Shown here: positions 46,293-56,750 of the stretch, piece by piece
How positions within the stretch are numbered: position 1 is the stretch's first letter
Layout: each line of letters begins with the position of its first letter
Source: Rhodococcus sp. ARC_M6
GTDB lineage: Bacteria > Actinomycetota > Actinomycetes > Mycobacteriales > Mycobacteriaceae
DNA: 64,000 nucleotides
Assembly: GCF_022810305.1 (NCBI RefSeq)
Contig: NZ_JALGQH010000008.1
Span: 1 to 64,000, forward strand
Reading direction: 5' to 3'
The notes under the pieces: model-generated
What the model saw: only the letters and a program-made list of their open reading frames with translations
The model's database searches: none
What the model was told of the DNA's origin: nothing
Made by a program: the position numbers and the translations under genes

Positions 46293-47533
46293 ATGGGGAA
46301 TCGGGAAGCATGGCAGCTGGACGGCGAGGGACTCAAAGCAGAGGTTCTCGACATGGTCCGCGGCCGGCACGACATGCAATCGCGCATGGTGCACCTCGTT
46401 GTCGAGATGTTCACTCGTGACGCTCTTCCCGACACAGGCTTCCGCGCTATCGCCCAGTGGTTGCACCGATCCACCAACCTCGAGATCGGCGAATGCAGCC
46501 AACTGGTCAGCCTCGCACGGTTGTTCATGTTCGAACCCGTAGTCGCACAATCCTTTCACGACGGTGATATCGATATGCAGAAGGCACGGCAGGTGGCCCA
46601 GTTCTGCCAGCACCCACCCAAGAACATGCATACCGCGGACATCGAGAAGGCCCGCGACATCCTGCTGGACCTCGCTTCGAAGAAGGTTTCCGACTGCGAC
46701 GGAAGTCCGAGCGGCCATCCGGCGTATCGAAAAGAAGTATGGCAATCGCGACGACGGAGTCCCCGTCGGGGAAGATTCTTCAGCGTAACGAGTTCTACGC
46801 CTCCAAAGGTTTGTACGGCCGCGTCAGCGTGAAAGGTGACCTCGACGCCGTCAGCGGTGCCCGGTTGATCGCGCTACTGTCCGGACTGTCGAAGCCGACT
46901 CCCGAAATTGACGGCGTGAAAGATGCTCGCACCCCGGCACTTCGACGCGCCGACGGTTTCTGCGAACTCCTGCGACGCTTTGAGATGGCCGGCCTCGGCC
47001 CCGTCGAAGGTGGCGTCAAACCGCACCTGACGATTACGGCTACCGCGAAAGACCTCACGGACCTGCAAGCGTTGAAAGATCTGTTGCCGTCCACCGAAGA
47101 ACTCGGCTACGCGATCACCAACTGGGCCGGCCCCATCAGCCTCGACAGTGCCCGCATGCTGGCCTGTGACTGCACGGTCACCCGAATCCTGCTCGACCAG
47201 AACGGTGTTCCGCTCAATCATGGGCTCGACGAGCGAACGGCGACGGTCCCGCAGCGGCGAGCTTTGGCCGCCAGAGATGGCGGATGCGCATTCCCTGGCT
47301 GCGGCACTCCGGCCGGATGGTGCGACGCCCACCATATAGTTCATTGGATGGACAGTGGCCCAACGGATTTCGATAATCTTATCTTGCTCTGTGGCCATCA
47401 TCACCGGTTGTTGCACCACACCGAGTGGAGTATCGAGATCGGGGATGATCGGAGAGCCCGGTTCTATCCGCCGATGTCGGTGGATCCGTATCAGGTTCCG
47501 ATACCGGGGAACAGTCCGCCGACAGCAGCCTGA
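46293..47533 (+). pseudogene. 13E12/DUF222-HNH endonuclease, two frameshifts
   Basis: Three frames together make one protein. Frame A (from ATG 46293) gives the DUF222 part (ARQVAQFCQHPPKNMHTAD). Around 46690-46710 the sequence must shift to frame B, which gives EVRAAIRRIEKKYGNRDDGV. Around 46775-46790 it shifts to frame C, which gives QRNEFYASKGLYGRVSVKG and then the HNH domain (GCAFPGCG, CDAHHIVHW, LCGHHHRLLHH) to the stop at 47533. Both shifts are in the same direction, so the reading frame is never restored. Rhodococci carry many such genes. Sequencing error is possible but must occur twice. Confidence 0.8.
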
Positions 47534-47549
47534 ACAACCGAATAGTCAA

Positions 47550-47588
47550 CGTGTACACCGGGGAAGAACCACGCCCCCGGTGTACACG
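47550..47588. terminator. Terminator between the HNH pseudogene and the thiolase-like gene
   Basis: A perfect 14-bp stem, CGTGTACACCGGGG / CCCCGGTGTACACG, with an 11-base loop, placed between convergent genes. Confidence 0.8.
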
Positions 47589-47598
47589 ACTGTAGCTG

Positions 47599-49086
47599 TC
47601 AGAACATGAGCGTGAGCTTTCCGTTCTCGTCGACGATATGAACTGTGCGACCAATGGCGGCAGGGTTGTTGCCACTGAACTGCGTTAGCTCTGCCGCATT
47701 CTCGGCTCCGGTGTGGCCGGCCACGCGCCCGCCGTCCGGTGTTGTGGCGATGACAAATCCGGTTTCCGGTTCACCGCCTCGGCCGTATTCCACCGTGGCC
47801 GTGATGATTTCCGCGTTGCCACTGTATCCGGTGACAAGTTCGGGCGCGTCCGCGGAAAGCGAGCGAGCTTCCGGATCCCCGATGTATCCGTCCGCATGAG
47901 CGGACGCGGACAGTAGTACAGCGTGTTGGTGGGTCAGGAATCCGCCATTGCCGTGGACCAGTGCGAGTTCGCCGTCTGCTCGGAGTCTTCGTGTCACTTC
48001 CGCGATGGAATGCAAGGTGTAGCTGTTGAGCGGTCCACCGAAGAAAGAGTGCCCGCCCGTGACGCTGGGGATCGTGTTGTCGGGAAGGCCGAGTTCGCGG
48101 ATCAGTAGTTTCGGAACGATCGGGAAGCAACTGTAGGCGTCGACGATATCGAGAGCATCAGCGCCCACTCCTGCGCTGTCGAGCGTGCGGTCTACTGCGT
48201 CATGCATCGCAGCAGATGCGTGGAAATTGTTGCGGCTCAATATGTCCAGTGGATCGGTGGCGCCGGCCCCGCCCCAGAGATAGACCAGCTTGTCTTCGTC
48301 GACGCCGAACTCACGGGCCTTCTCGAGAGAGCAGACCACAACGGCCGCAGCCTGATTGACAAACGGCATGGCGTTGAGCATCAGTGGATACGGCTCGGAG
48401 ACCATGCGGTTGCCCGGTCCGATTGTGCTGATTTCTTCTACGGTACGGACGTCCGGCGTCCACGATGCCGGGTTCTTTGCTGCAAGCTCGGAGAACGCGG
48501 CATACATTCGCGCTGACCAGGTCAAGGACTGTGCAGCGTCGTGGCCGATGGTTGCGCTGAAACTGTTTTCGAACAACGGGTAGACGCGCGTCGGAACTAT
48601 GAATCCGGCACGCTGCATCTCGGGACTACCCAAGTCGGTGGGATCGAAGCCGGGAGGTCCGCCCGGTGCGGCAGTCCACCCGATGGAGTCGGGAGTGACG
48701 CCGGACTTTCGCAGCACGGTTGTGCTGGCATGCGATTCACCGCCGGCGAGCAGTGCCACGGAGGATTCGCCGGCTGCAATTGCCGCGCCAATGCGATCGA
48801 GAAGTGCAGCAGGCCAGTGCCCGCCGATCGGCGAGGTGGCGGTGCTCCTCGGCGTCGCCCCCACACGGGCGGCAAGGAGGCCAGGGAGGTCGTCGTAGGA
48901 CCAGCTGACGGTCTTGATTGCGTACACGGAGTCGACATGTTCGCCGAGGGAGGGTTGCCCGCTGTCCGATAGTGCCGCAACAGTTGCCTCATGAATCAGA
49001 TCGAGAGGTTCACGGTGCCCGTCGACAGGGTTCCATCGCAGGTCGCCGACACCGACGATGACCGGTATGCGTGACGTGTCAACCAT
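47599..49086 (-). CDS. Thiolase-like acetyl-CoA acetyltransferase family protein
   Basis: From ATG 49086 the product is 495 aa: a thiolase-fold with VVVGVGD-type start (IPVIVGVGDLRWNP), LLAGGESHAS where classical thiolases carry the nucleophilic Cys region, VDAYSCFPIVPKLL, GGHSFFGGPLNSYTLHSI and GNGGFLTHQHAVLLS, then a C-terminal beta-rich extension of about 90 residues. This matches actinobacterial SCP-x-like proteins of steroid and lipid metabolism. The reactive Cys at the N-terminal site is absent (Gly-Gly-Glu-Ser). Substrate unknown. It lies 8 bases behind the PfpI gene on the same strand. Confidence 0.8.
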   Translation of the reverse strand: MVDTSRIPVIVGVGDLRWNPVDGHREPLDLIHEATVAALSDSGQPSLGEHVDSVYAIKTVSWSYDDLPGLLAARVGATPRSTATSPIGGHWPAALLDRIGAAIAAGESSVALLAGGESHASTTVLRKSGVTPDSIGWTAAPGGPPGFDPTDLGSPEMQRAGFIVPTRVYPLFENSFSATIGHDAAQSLTWSARMYAAFSELAAKNPASWTPDVRTVEEISTIGPGNRMVSEPYPLMLNAMPFVNQAAAVVVCSLEKAREFGVDEDKLVYLWGGAGATDPLDILSRNNFHASAAMHDAVDRTLDSAGVGADALDIVDAYSCFPIVPKLLIRELGLPDNTIPSVTGGHSFFGGPLNSYTLHSIAEVTRRLRADGELALVHGNGGFLTHQHAVLLSASAHADGYIGDPEARSLSADAPELVTGYSGNAEIITATVEYGRGGEPETGFVIATTPDGGRVAGHTGAENAAELTQFSGNNPAAIGRTVHIVDENGKLTLMF

Positions 49087-49094
49087 CGTGTACC

Positions 49095-49715
49095 TCATTC
49101 TCGGGAGTGAACGGCAGCAAAGGGATCCCAGTTCGGATCGGTATGAACCTCGAGTTCGGCAGCTTTGGTGATTGCATCGGCGATCTCGCTCCCACACAAT
49201 CGGGCGAGGAGGGCGGCCGCCATGTCGATTCCAGCTGCAACGCCGGAGGATGTCCAACGGTTCTGGTCTTCGACCCACCGCGCACGGGCAACCCAGGTCA
49301 CCGATGATCCGTGCGATGTCGCCCATTCGTAGGCGCGCTTGTTGGTGGTCGCTCGATAGCCGTCCAGTAGTCCGGCCGCGGCAAGGACGGCGGACCCGGT
49401 ACAGACCGAGGTCACGAGTTGTGCGTCCGTCGCCCACGCGTTCAGCCAATCGAGGAAGGCGCGGTCTACAACAGCACGCCGGGTTCCCTGTCCGCCCGGC
49501 ACCAGAACGATGTCGGGGAGTTGGGCGTCTTCGTAACCCACCGTTGCGATGACTTTGGTCCCTTGACTGCTTCGAACCGGTCCGGCAGCCGGCCCGACCA
49601 GTTCGACGGAAATCGCCTCCGGCACCACGCCGAACAGCCCGAGCGGGCCGAAGACATCGAGCAGTTCGAATCCCTCGAACAGGACGATCGACAGGCGTCG
49701 ACGCGATTCGTTCAT
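49095..49715 (-). CDS. DJ-1/PfpI-family protein
   Basis: The 206-aa protein has the nucleophile elbow VTSVCTGSAVLAAAGLL with the reactive Cys, an early VLFEGFELLDVFGPLGLF and a PDIVLVPGGQGTR segment. This is the pattern of the isonitrile-hydratase/ThiJ branch, and also of AraC-type N-terminal domains. No HTH is present. ATG 49715 is used. It precedes the thiolase-like gene in a probable two-gene operon. Confidence 0.85.
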   Translation of the reverse strand: MNESRRRLSIVLFEGFELLDVFGPLGLFGVVPEAISVELVGPAAGPVRSSQGTKVIATVGYEDAQLPDIVLVPGGQGTRRAVVDRAFLDWLNAWATDAQLVTSVCTGSAVLAAAGLLDGYRATTNKRAYEWATSHGSSVTWVARARWVEDQNRWTSSGVAAGIDMAAALLARLCGSEIADAITKAAELEVHTDPNWDPFAAVHSRE

Positions 49716-50004
49716 GCGTGCATCATCGCAGATCTCGGCTTCGCATCTTCTGTGGCCAGCTGATACCCGGCGGCAATGCTTGCAGTGCAACGACTTCCGA
49801 TGTTTGAGTCACGTATCGATAGCCGCGTTCCGAAAGGCAGGATTACCAGGAGAGTTGGAACAAGATCACGATCACGATCGATGGTCGTGAATTGCGTGTT
49901 ATCCGCCGAGATTTGCACTAACTTTGAGAGTAATGCCCGCTTCGGCGCACTGCAGGTTAAGGTCCAGGTAGATGCGGGTGGTGGCTCCACGAGAGGCAGG
50001 GATC

Positions 50005-50505
50005 ATGGATCTCGAAGCGATACTTCTGATTCAACGACTCAAGTACCGGTATGCGCGTGCGCTCGACACCAAATCGTGGGTTGAACTCGCCGATACATTG
50101 ACGGTCGACGCGACCGCGATCTACGGCGAGCAGCTCAGCTTCGATTCCCGTGATTCATTTGTGTCCTTCCTCGAGAACACACTCGGCTCGCACATCATCA
50201 CCGAGCATCAATGTGGGCAACCGGAGATCGATGTCGACGGTGACACCGCTACCGGGGTGTGGTGTCTCGCGGATACCGTCGTGGTGCCGGAGGACGGAAT
50301 GTTGCTGCGGGGGTCCGCTTTTTATCACGACCGGTATGCATTGTGCAGTGACGGGAAGTGGCGGATTTCGCACACCAGTTACGAGCGGACGTGGGAGTCG
50401 GTCGTGTCGTTGTCCGACATGCCGAGCTTCCGGTTGACGTCGAACAAGTGGGCAATGCTGCAGCCGTCGTCGTTGGGTAATTCGGTAGTGCGCAACGTGT
50501 CTTGA
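50005..50505 (+). CDS. SnoaL/NTF2-like protein
   Basis: The 166-aa protein opens with LILIQRLKYRYARALDTKSW-type helices and continues with the cone-shaped beta sheet typical of the SnoaL_4 group (ITEHQCGQPEIDVDGDTATG, YHDRYALCSDGKWRISH). The His in ITEHQ and the Asp/Tyr in YHDRY are usual pocket residues. Related proteins are dehydratases or isomerases, often linked to aromatic or steroid turnover. GAGG lies 10 bases before ATG 50005. The 289 bases upstream show no other feature. Confidence 0.8.
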   Translation: MDLEAILLIQRLKYRYARALDTKSWVELADTLTVDATAIYGEQLSFDSRDSFVSFLENTLGSHIITEHQCGQPEIDVDGDTATGVWCLADTVVVPEDGMLLRGSAFYHDRYALCSDGKWRISHTSYERTWESVVSLSDMPSFRLTSNKWAMLQPSSLGNSVVRNVS

Positions 50506-50515
50506 TCGCGACTAT

Positions 50516-50521
50516 TACAGT
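50516..50521 (+). promoter_or_regulatory. -10-like TACAGT before pdxH
   Basis: TACAGT ends 6 bases before ATG 50528, again the leaderless spacing. No ribosome site is visible. Confidence 0.4.
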
Positions 50522-50527
50522 CGTCGG

Positions 50528-51202
50528 ATGGCCGAGGACGTTTCACCCGAGTTGGATACACGCGCGTGGATGCGAGGCATTCCGGCACTGACCGGCGTCG
50601 CACCGGATGCCCCGACTGAATTTCCGTCCACACCGAGTGCCTTGTTTCTTACCTGGCTGCGCGAAGCCGTCGACGGCGGAGCTGCAGAACCGCACGTGTG
50701 TGCGTTGTCCACTGTTGACGACGAAGGCATGCCGGATTCCCGGTTCCTCATCCTTAAGGATGTCGGCGACCGCGGCTTTTGGTTTTCGGGATCGGCTCGA
50801 TCGCCGAAAGGTGTTGAACTCACAGCCCACCCGCGTGCTTCGTTAGCTTTCTACTGGCGCGAGAGCGGTCAGCAGATACGTGTGCGCGGTGTGGTCCGCG
50901 AAGGGGACGAGCCGGTGCGGGCGCGAGACTTCGTTGAACGGTCTGTGACGGCACGCGCAGTGGCAACGGCGAGCCGACAAAGTCAAGAACTGGCAGACTC
51001 GCGTGACTACGAGCGCGCGGTGGCCAGTGCGGTCGACATCATCGAGGCTGATCCGGCATTCGTTTCCGACGATTGGCGGGCGTGGTGTCTCGAGCCGGAG
51101 TCCGTCGAATTTTGGCAAGCAGACCCGGGCCGTCGACATCTACGGTGGTTGTACCGGCGCACGTCAGACGGGAGATGGACGGTCACGAACTTGTGGCCGT
51201 GA
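50528..51202 (+). CDS. pdxH: Pyridoxamine 5'-phosphate oxidase family
   Basis: The 224-aa flavoprotein has the FMN-binding DSRFLILKDVGDRGFWFSG, SPKGVELTAHPRASLAFYW, QQIRVRGVV and the C-terminal dimerisation block (FWQADPGRRHLRWLYRR). PdxH oxidises pyridoxamine/pyridoxine phosphate to PLP with FMN. The final residues are NLWP where typical PdxH has RLxP, so a related pyridoxine-oxidase-like activity is possible. Confidence 0.82.
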   Translation: MAEDVSPELDTRAWMRGIPALTGVAPDAPTEFPSTPSALFLTWLREAVDGGAAEPHVCALSTVDDEGMPDSRFLILKDVGDRGFWFSGSARSPKGVELTAHPRASLAFYWRESGQQIRVRGVVREGDEPVRARDFVERSVTARAVATASRQSQELADSRDYERAVASAVDIIEADPAFVSDDWRAWCLEPESVEFWQADPGRRHLRWLYRRTSDGRWTVTNLWP

Positions 51203-51232
51203 CCGACCACGGAAATCCCCCCCCGGGTGCAC

Positions 51233-51808
51233 TCAGGTTGCGCTGATCTCCGGCGACACGAGATTGACGACGATGGACTGGCCGCCGAGTTTGGCATGGA
51301 TCTCGGGGTGCTCGAAGCCTGAGGACAGCAAGTAGCTTCCCAGCATTGTCAGCAGTTCATCCAGATTTATCGTGGGATCGGATGAATAGGTGCTGGACGG
51401 TGAGGAATGGTTGGCCATGAGTTCGGTGTGGGTGAGGCGCCCGGCGACGCGAACCGCTGCTACACCCATCGCGTCGCGCCGGACGACGGTACGGCTGCGA
51501 GTCTCGAGGGTTCGTGACGATTCACGTGACGGTGTGGGGGTTGGGGCAGGCATGGAAGGGTCCTCTCCGCTGCTGTGTGCGGCCGTGCTTCGGTCGGGGA
51601 GCGGAAAAGTGAAGGCACCTGTCGGCCCGGTCGAGAGTGCGTCTTCGGCCGGCCTGGCAGCCAGGGTTTCTGTGGTTGCCGTGGAACTGCTCGTTCGTGA
51701 GCCGTTGGATCCGTTGGACCCATTGGACCCATTGGTGAGGCCGTTGGTTGTACCACCGTTTGTCGAACCACCGTGGCCGTTTGCTCCATGCGAAGTCTTG
51801 TCTTCCAT
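51233..51808 (-). CDS. Low-complexity hypothetical protein
   Basis: With ATG 51808 (AGGAG 8 bases upstream) the product is 191 aa. Residues about 10-37 are Asn/Gly/Ser repeats (NGSNGSNGSNGS), residues 38-110 are Ser/Thr/Pro/Ala-rich and look disordered, and only the last 55 residues (LDELLTMLGSYLLSSGFEHP to IVVNLVSPEI) look folded. No signal peptide is visible. I recognise no family. The Asn-Gly-Ser part corresponds to a short DNA repeat around 51700-51735. Confidence 0.6.
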   Translation of the reverse strand: MEDKTSHGANGHGGSTNGGTTNGLTNGSNGSNGSNGSRTSSSTATTETLAARPAEDALSTGPTGAFTFPLPDRSTAAHSSGEDPSMPAPTPTPSRESSRTLETRSRTVVRRDAMGVAAVRVAGRLTHTELMANHSSPSSTYSSDPTINLDELLTMLGSYLLSSGFEHPEIHAKLGGQSIVVNLVSPEISAT

Positions 51809-51928
51809 TGTTTCGCTCCTGATGCCCGTAAACAGACCGTCGGTTTGCATAGTGCTGGCAAACATACCAGGAGTTGGTTTCGGGTCGCACTCCCTCGGTG
51901 GGCGGAGCTACGGCAGGGTTGATGCTCG

Positions 51929-52579
51929 CTACGCGAGGGCGGGTGTCCGTCGTTGAATTCGGAGCCATGACCAGAATCCCCAGAGAACAAAAAATGCGTA
52001 GACGAGATAGAGGATTGCGGACGGGTAGTAACCCGCCCGGAAGAGTAGGGGAACACCCACGGCGTCGACGCCGATCCAGATGAGCCAGAACTCGGTCCAT
52101 CCGCGGGCCATGCCGTAGGTGGCGAGGATGGATCCGGTGAAGATCCAGGCTTCAGCCCAAGCGCCATACGAACCCAGGGTGTCGAATATCCAAGCGAAAA
52201 TAACTGTGCCGCTTATCATTACGACAACCATTGTCAGCCGCTGGTGCGTGGACGCCCAATGCGGCAGGACCGCGTTTCCGGAGTTCTGCGCCCCGCGTCG
52301 CCACTGCGTCCAGCCGTAGATGCTGACGGTGATGAACAGCAGTTGGCGGCCGGCCTGTCCGTACAGATTGAGTTCCTGCGGCGTATGGAACAGTGCACCC
52401 ATGAAGACGGTGAACAGCAGGGCATTTCCGGCGATACCGACCGGCCAGGCCCACACCGAACGCCGTGCCCCGGCAATGGCAGACCCGATGCCGAAGGTGT
52501 TGCCGATGATCTCCCGCCAGAGAATCGTGGCGCCGCCGATGTGAAGTTCGGCGTCGAACAGCGCCTCGATCAGACTCAT
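51929..52579 (-). CDS. pnuC: PnuC-family nicotinamide riboside transporter
   Basis: The 216-aa membrane protein has about seven helices and the PnuC pattern: GNTFGIGSAIAGARRSVWAWPVG, LLFITVSIYGWTQWRRG and WTEFWLIWIGVDAVGVPLL, whose WxxxW-type residues stack on the substrate. It imports nicotinamide riboside (or thiamine-like bases in PnuT) by facilitated diffusion. Its start overlaps the prfC stop by one base, so it is co-translated with a release factor. Confidence 0.88.
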   Translation of the reverse strand: MSLIEALFDAELHIGGATILWREIIGNTFGIGSAIAGARRSVWAWPVGIAGNALLFTVFMGALFHTPQELNLYGQAGRQLLFITVSIYGWTQWRRGAQNSGNAVLPHWASTHQRLTMVVVMISGTVIFAWIFDTLGSYGAWAEAWIFTGSILATYGMARGWTEFWLIWIGVDAVGVPLLFRAGYYPSAILYLVYAFFVLWGFWSWLRIQRRTPALA

Positions 52580-54297
52580 CAGTCAGAAGCGGCGACGAGT
52601 GGTTCGAGCGTCAGATCGGGAAGTTCCTTCTGGATGTACTGCAAGCGCCACTTGTCGCTGACAAGAGCGAGCATGACGCCGTCGGAACGGGTGAAGACCT
52701 CGACGCCGCGCTGACGGTTGAGCTCCACCTCGGACTCGGCATCGGTACGACGCGCGAGCGCGTAGCCGAGCGGTTCCATCTTTGCCTCGACGTTGAACTC
52801 CGACTTCATGCGGGCCGCGACAACCTCGAACTGCATGGGGCCGACGGCCGCCATGACCGGGGAAGCGTCGCCGCGGATGTCGTTGCGGAGAATCTGTACG
52901 ACGCCTTCGGAGTCGAGCTGGTCGACTGCGCGCCGGAACTGCTTGTACTTGCCGGCGCTCTCTGCGCGCAGGATCGAGAAGTGCTCCGGTGCAAACGACG
53001 GAATGGGCGGGAACTCCACCTTCTTGTCGCTGTACAGCGTGTGACCGGGGGCGAGGGCGGTTGCGTTCACCAGACCCACGACGTCACCGGGGAACGCGGA
53101 TTCAACGGTAGAACGCTCACGGCCGAAGACGGTCTGGGCGTACTTGGTGGTGAACGGCTTGCCGGTCTGCGCGTGCGTGACAACCATGCCGCGCTCGAAC
53201 ACTCCGGACACGATGCGCATGAACGCAAGACGGTCGCGGTGTGCGGTGTCCATGCCGGCCTGAACCTTGAAGATCACGGCGCTGAACGGATCGGTGACCT
53301 CGCGAGGCTTGCCGTTCACGTCGTCTCGTTCGCGCGGCGGCGGCGCCAACTCCACGAGGGTGTCGAGGATCTGACGGACACCGAAGTTCAGCATCGCGGA
53401 CGCGAAGATGACGGGCGACGTCTGACCAGCCAGGAACATTTCCTGGTCGTGATCCTGGCCGGTGGCCGAGAGCAGTTCACTCTCCTCGGCGGCGGTCTCC
53501 CACTCGGAACCTTCCTTGGCCAGGGCGGCGTCGGCGTCCATGATTTCTTCAGGGGCGATTTTGGCGCCACCGGCGGTACGAGTGAAGCGGACGTACTCAC
53601 GAGCTGCGCCGTCTTCACCGCGTCGCAGCAGACCGCGGAAGTCGCCGGCAATGCCGACTGGCCAGTACAGGGGAGTGGGGGTGAGGCCGATGCGTTCGCT
53701 GATCTCGTCGAGCAGTTCGAGCGGCGTCTGACCGGGACGGTCCCACTTGTTGATGACGGTGATGACCGGGATGCCGCGGTGACGGCAGACCTGGAAGAGC
53801 TTGAGCGTCTGCGGTTCGAGGCCCTTGGCCGCGTCGATAAGCATGACGGCCGCGTCGACAGCAGTCAGGACGCGGTAGGTGTCCTCGGAGAAGTCGGAGT
53901 GACCGGGGGTGTCGACGAGGTTGATGACGTTGATGGTGTCGTCAGCTGCCTCGGACGAGTGGTAGTTGAACTGCAGCGCCGTGGAGCTGACGGAGATGCC
54001 TCGGGCCTTCTCCATCTCCATCCAGTCGGAGACTGTGGACTTGCGCCCGGCCTTGCCGTGGACCGCGCCGGCCTCGGAAATCTTCTTGGCATGCAGCGCG
54101 AGCGCTTCGGTGAGCGTCGACTTACCGGCGTCGGGGTGAGAGATGACAGCGAAGGTGCGACGACGGGTGGCTTCGGCAGCCAGGCCCTTCGTCGTGGTGG
54201 GGATCGACGTCGTCGCTAGGCCCGCTGTGTCTTCGCCCGTGGCGTCGGACTGGACAGTCGAGTCGGTAGGGACAGTCGAGTCGGACGGGGTAGTCAA
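52579..54297 (-). CDS. prfC: Peptide chain release factor 3
   Basis: The 572-aa GTPase has G1 [14 protein letters not shown], switch region [14 protein letters not shown]3 [15 protein letters not shown]4 NKWDRPG and a C-terminal RF3 domain. It recycles RF1/RF2 after termination. The TTG start at 54297 has GAGAGG 8 bases upstream; the first about 40 residues are a Ser/Thr-rich tail that precedes conserved sequence. It is divergent from the acyl-ligase gene. Confidence 0.93.
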   Translation of the reverse strand: MTTPSDSTVPTDSTVQSDATGEDTAGLATTSIPTTTKGLAAEATRRRTFAVISHPDAGKSTLTEALALHAKKISEAGAVHGKAGRKSTVSDWMEMEKARGISVSSTALQFNYHSSEAADDTINVINLVDTPGHSDFSEDTYRVLTAVDAAVMLIDAAKGLEPQTLKLFQVCRHRGIPVITVINKWDRPGQTPLELLDEISERIGLTPTPLYWPVGIAGDFRGLLRRGEDGAAREYVRFTRTAGGAKIAPEEIMDADAALAKEGSEWETAAEESELLSATGQDHDQEMFLAGQTSPVIFASAMLNFGVRQILDTLVELAPPPRERDDVNGKPREVTDPFSAVIFKVQAGMDTAHRDRLAFMRIVSGVFERGMVVTHAQTGKPFTTKYAQTVFGRERSTVESAFPGDVVGLVNATALAPGHTLYSDKKVEFPPIPSFAPEHFSILRAESAGKYKQFRRAVDQLDSEGVVQILRNDIRGDASPVMAAVGPMQFEVVAARMKSEFNVEAKMEPLGYALARRTDAESEVELNRQRGVEVFTRSDGVMLALVSDKWRLQYIQKELPDLTLEPLVAASD

Positions 54298-54499
54298 CGA
54301 AGAACCTCTCGCAAGTGGGTACAGCGCGCGGTGGAGCAAGGGGCGCAGAGTGCGGACGCACAACAGAGAAAGGATACTCGCCGCCGCATTACCGGTAACA
54401 CTCGGCGAACTTTGTCTGATTATCTCCATGGGTATGCGCTACATCACATGGCGTTCGAATGGGTACAACAACTGCATCAAAGCGTTCTTAGGAGTTGCG

Positions 54500-56134
54500 T
54501 TGAGCAAATTCACCGACGAAATGTATGCGAGTGCCGCAATCAGCAATCGCGGCTTGGTGACGGGTGAACCGGAGCGCCCGTTTCGACAGACCTGGGGTGA
54601 CATCCATCAAGACGCACGACGGATGGCGGGTGGGCTTTCCGACGCCGGAATCGCTCACGGGTCCGCGATCGCAGTCCTTGCCGGTCAGCCGGTGGACATC
54701 GCGCCGGCGTGCCAGGCGAGTTGGATGCGTGGCGCTTCCGTGACGATGCTCCATCAACCGACGCCACGTACCGATCTGGCGGTGTGGGGGCAGGACACAC
54801 AGACGGTGATCGACATGATCTCTGCGAAGGTGGTCATTCTCGGAGCCCCGTTCGGTGTGGCGAAACCACTCCTCGAGGAGCGCGGTATCACCGTCGTGAC
54901 TGTGGAGGAACTGCGGAAAGGTTCCCCGATCGATCCGGTACCGACTGCAGAGTCGGATATCGTTTTTCAGCAGCTGACGTCCGGTTCGACGGGTTCTCCG
55001 AAGGCGGTGCAGATCACGCACGAGAACTTCTACGTCAACGCCTACTCGATGATCAACCGCATCAAGTTCTCGATCGACGACGACGTGATGGTGAGTTGGC
55101 TTCCGCTCTTCCACGACATGGGGATGGTCGGATTCCTGACGGTCCCCATGCAATTGGGGGCCGAAATCGTCTCGATCACTCCGTTGGACTTTCTCCGTAG
55201 CCCAATTCTGTGGGCAGAGTTGATGGGAAAGTATCGAGGAACTGTTACGGCTGCACCGAATTTCGCGTATTCCCTGCTGGCTCGTCGGCTTGCCCAGGCG
55301 CCGGACGGCGCTGTTGATCTCTCGAGCGTCCGGTATATGTGGAATGGAGCCGAGCCGGTAGATCCGGACACCATGGTTGCTCTCGCCGAAGCCGGCGCTC
55401 GGTTCGGCCTCGATCCCACTGCGCTTGCACCCTCGTACGGAATGGCAGAAACAACGCTGGCAGCGTCGGTCCCCGATCCGAATCAGGGACAGGTTCTCGA
55501 CTACGTCGATCCGGATTTTCTCGAAGCGATGTCCCGCGCTGTTCCGTCGACCCGGCCGAATGCCCGGGCGATGGCGACCCTGGGGCGGATGGTTCCGGGA
55601 TTGGAAGGGCGCGTTGTCGACAGCGAGGGGCAGATTCTGCCGGCGCGCGGAGTCGGAATCATCGAAGTTCGCGGACGGGCGGTCACCGCCGGCTATCTCA
55701 CCGTGGACGGACCCAAACCGGCGCAGGACGCCGACGGTTGGTTCGACACTGGTGATGTCGGCTACTTCACCGAAGAGGGTCTTGTTGTTGTCTGCGGCCG
55801 CGTCAAGGACGTCATCATCATGGGTGGCCGCAACGTGTATCCGACTGATATCGAGCGGGCTGCGGGAACGGTCGCCGGGGTGCGCCCGGGAAATGCGGTT
55901 GCGATTCGTCTGGACGCCGGTCAGAAGCGTGAGAGTTTTGCTGTCGCTGTCGAGACCAACGCGTTCGACGATCCCGAAGAGGTCAAACGCATCGAACGTG
56001 AAGTGGTCAGAGCCGTCGTTTCCGAGGTGGGAGTTCGCCCGCGCGCCGTGGCAGTGCTGGGCCCCGGCACAATCCCCAAGACATCGTCGGGCAAATTGCG
56101 TCGCGCGAACTCGGCTGCGTTGCTCGGAGCGTGA
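54500..56134 (+). CDS. Acyl-AMP/acyl-CoA ligase, Rv1013 (Pks16)-like
   Basis: The 544-aa adenylate-forming enzyme has the P-loop [13 protein letters not shown], the A5 motif [24 protein letters not shown] and the catalytic Lys near [13 protein letters not shown] 54500 follows AGGAG by 5 bases, and the following [10 protein letters not shown] matches the start of mycobacterial Pks16-like FAALs. It activates a fatty acid for a lipid or polyketide product. Its stop lies 2 bases before the convergent pth stop. Confidence 0.88.
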   Translation: MSKFTDEMYASAAISNRGLVTGEPERPFRQTWGDIHQDARRMAGGLSDAGIAHGSAIAVLAGQPVDIAPACQASWMRGASVTMLHQPTPRTDLAVWGQDTQTVIDMISAKVVILGAPFGVAKPLLEERGITVVTVEELRKGSPIDPVPTAESDIVFQQLTSGSTGSPKAVQITHENFYVNAYSMINRIKFSIDDDVMVSWLPLFHDMGMVGFLTVPMQLGAEIVSITPLDFLRSPILWAELMGKYRGTVTAAPNFAYSLLARRLAQAPDGAVDLSSVRYMWNGAEPVDPDTMVALAEAGARFGLDPTALAPSYGMAETTLAASVPDPNQGQVLDYVDPDFLEAMSRAVPSTRPNARAMATLGRMVPGLEGRVVDSEGQILPARGVGIIEVRGRAVTAGYLTVDGPKPAQDADGWFDTGDVGYFTEEGLVVVCGRVKDVIIMGGRNVYPTDIERAAGTVAGVRPGNAVAIRLDAGQKRESFAVAVETNAFDDPEEVKRIEREVVRAVVSEVGVRPRAVAVLGPGTIPKTSSGKLRRANSAALLGA

Positions 56135-56136
56135 GG

Positions 56137-56709
56137 TCAGTGAAGGCGGTTCTGCGCCGCTTCGAGGCCTAGCTCGAGAAGGAGCTCGACGGCGTCGGCG
56201 GCTTCCTCGCACACGAGGTCGAGTTCCTTGCGTTCCGCCGCGGAGAACGGTTTGAGGACGTAATCCGCCGGGTCCATGCGACCCGGCGGACGGCCGATGC
56301 CGACGCGAGTACGCAGATAGTCCTTGGTGGACAGGGAACTTGAAATGGAGCGCAGGCCGTTGTGGCCACCTTCGCCGCCGCCGAGCTTGAGGCGAATGGT
56401 CCCGAAGTCCAGATCAAGTTCGTCGTGAACGACGATGATGTTTGCCGGATCAACGGAGAAGAACCGGGCCAGCCCAGCCACAGCGCCGCCCGACAGGTTC
56501 ATGTACGAGCGAGGTTTGCCCAGGATCACGCGTCGGCCCGCCAGACGGCCTTCGACAATCTCGGCCCCACTCTTCTTGTGCGCGTTGAACTTTCCGCCCA
56601 TGCGACCCGCAAGTGTGCCGGCAACCATGAAGCCCACGTTGTGGCGGGTCTTCTCGTACTGGGGGCCGGGGTTACCGAGTCCGATCACCAGGGCGGTGTC
56701 TGTGCTCAA
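56137..56709 (-). CDS. pth: Peptidyl-tRNA hydrolase
   Basis: The 190-aa enzyme has [22 protein letters not shown] with the catalytic His, [29 protein letters not shown] and GHNGLRSI. It frees tRNA from drop-off peptidyl-tRNA. The start is TTG 56709 with AAAGGA upstream. It follows rplY on the same strand, the usual actinobacterial order. Confidence 0.96.
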   Translation of the reverse strand: MSTDTALVIGLGNPGPQYEKTRHNVGFMVAGTLAGRMGGKFNAHKKSGAEIVEGRLAGRRVILGKPRSYMNLSGGAVAGLARFFSVDPANIIVVHDELDLDFGTIRLKLGGGEGGHNGLRSISSSLSTKDYLRTRVGIGRPPGRMDPADYVLKPFSAAERKELDLVCEEAADAVELLLELGLEAAQNRLH

Positions 56710-56750
56710 CGGATGCTGTCCTTTACGGGCTCGGGGATACGACGCGCAAA

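Noticed and set aside
46690-46790. Programmed frameshifting in the HNH gene
   Set aside because: Two shifts without a slippery site or stimulator, in a family with many degenerate paralogues; decay is simpler.
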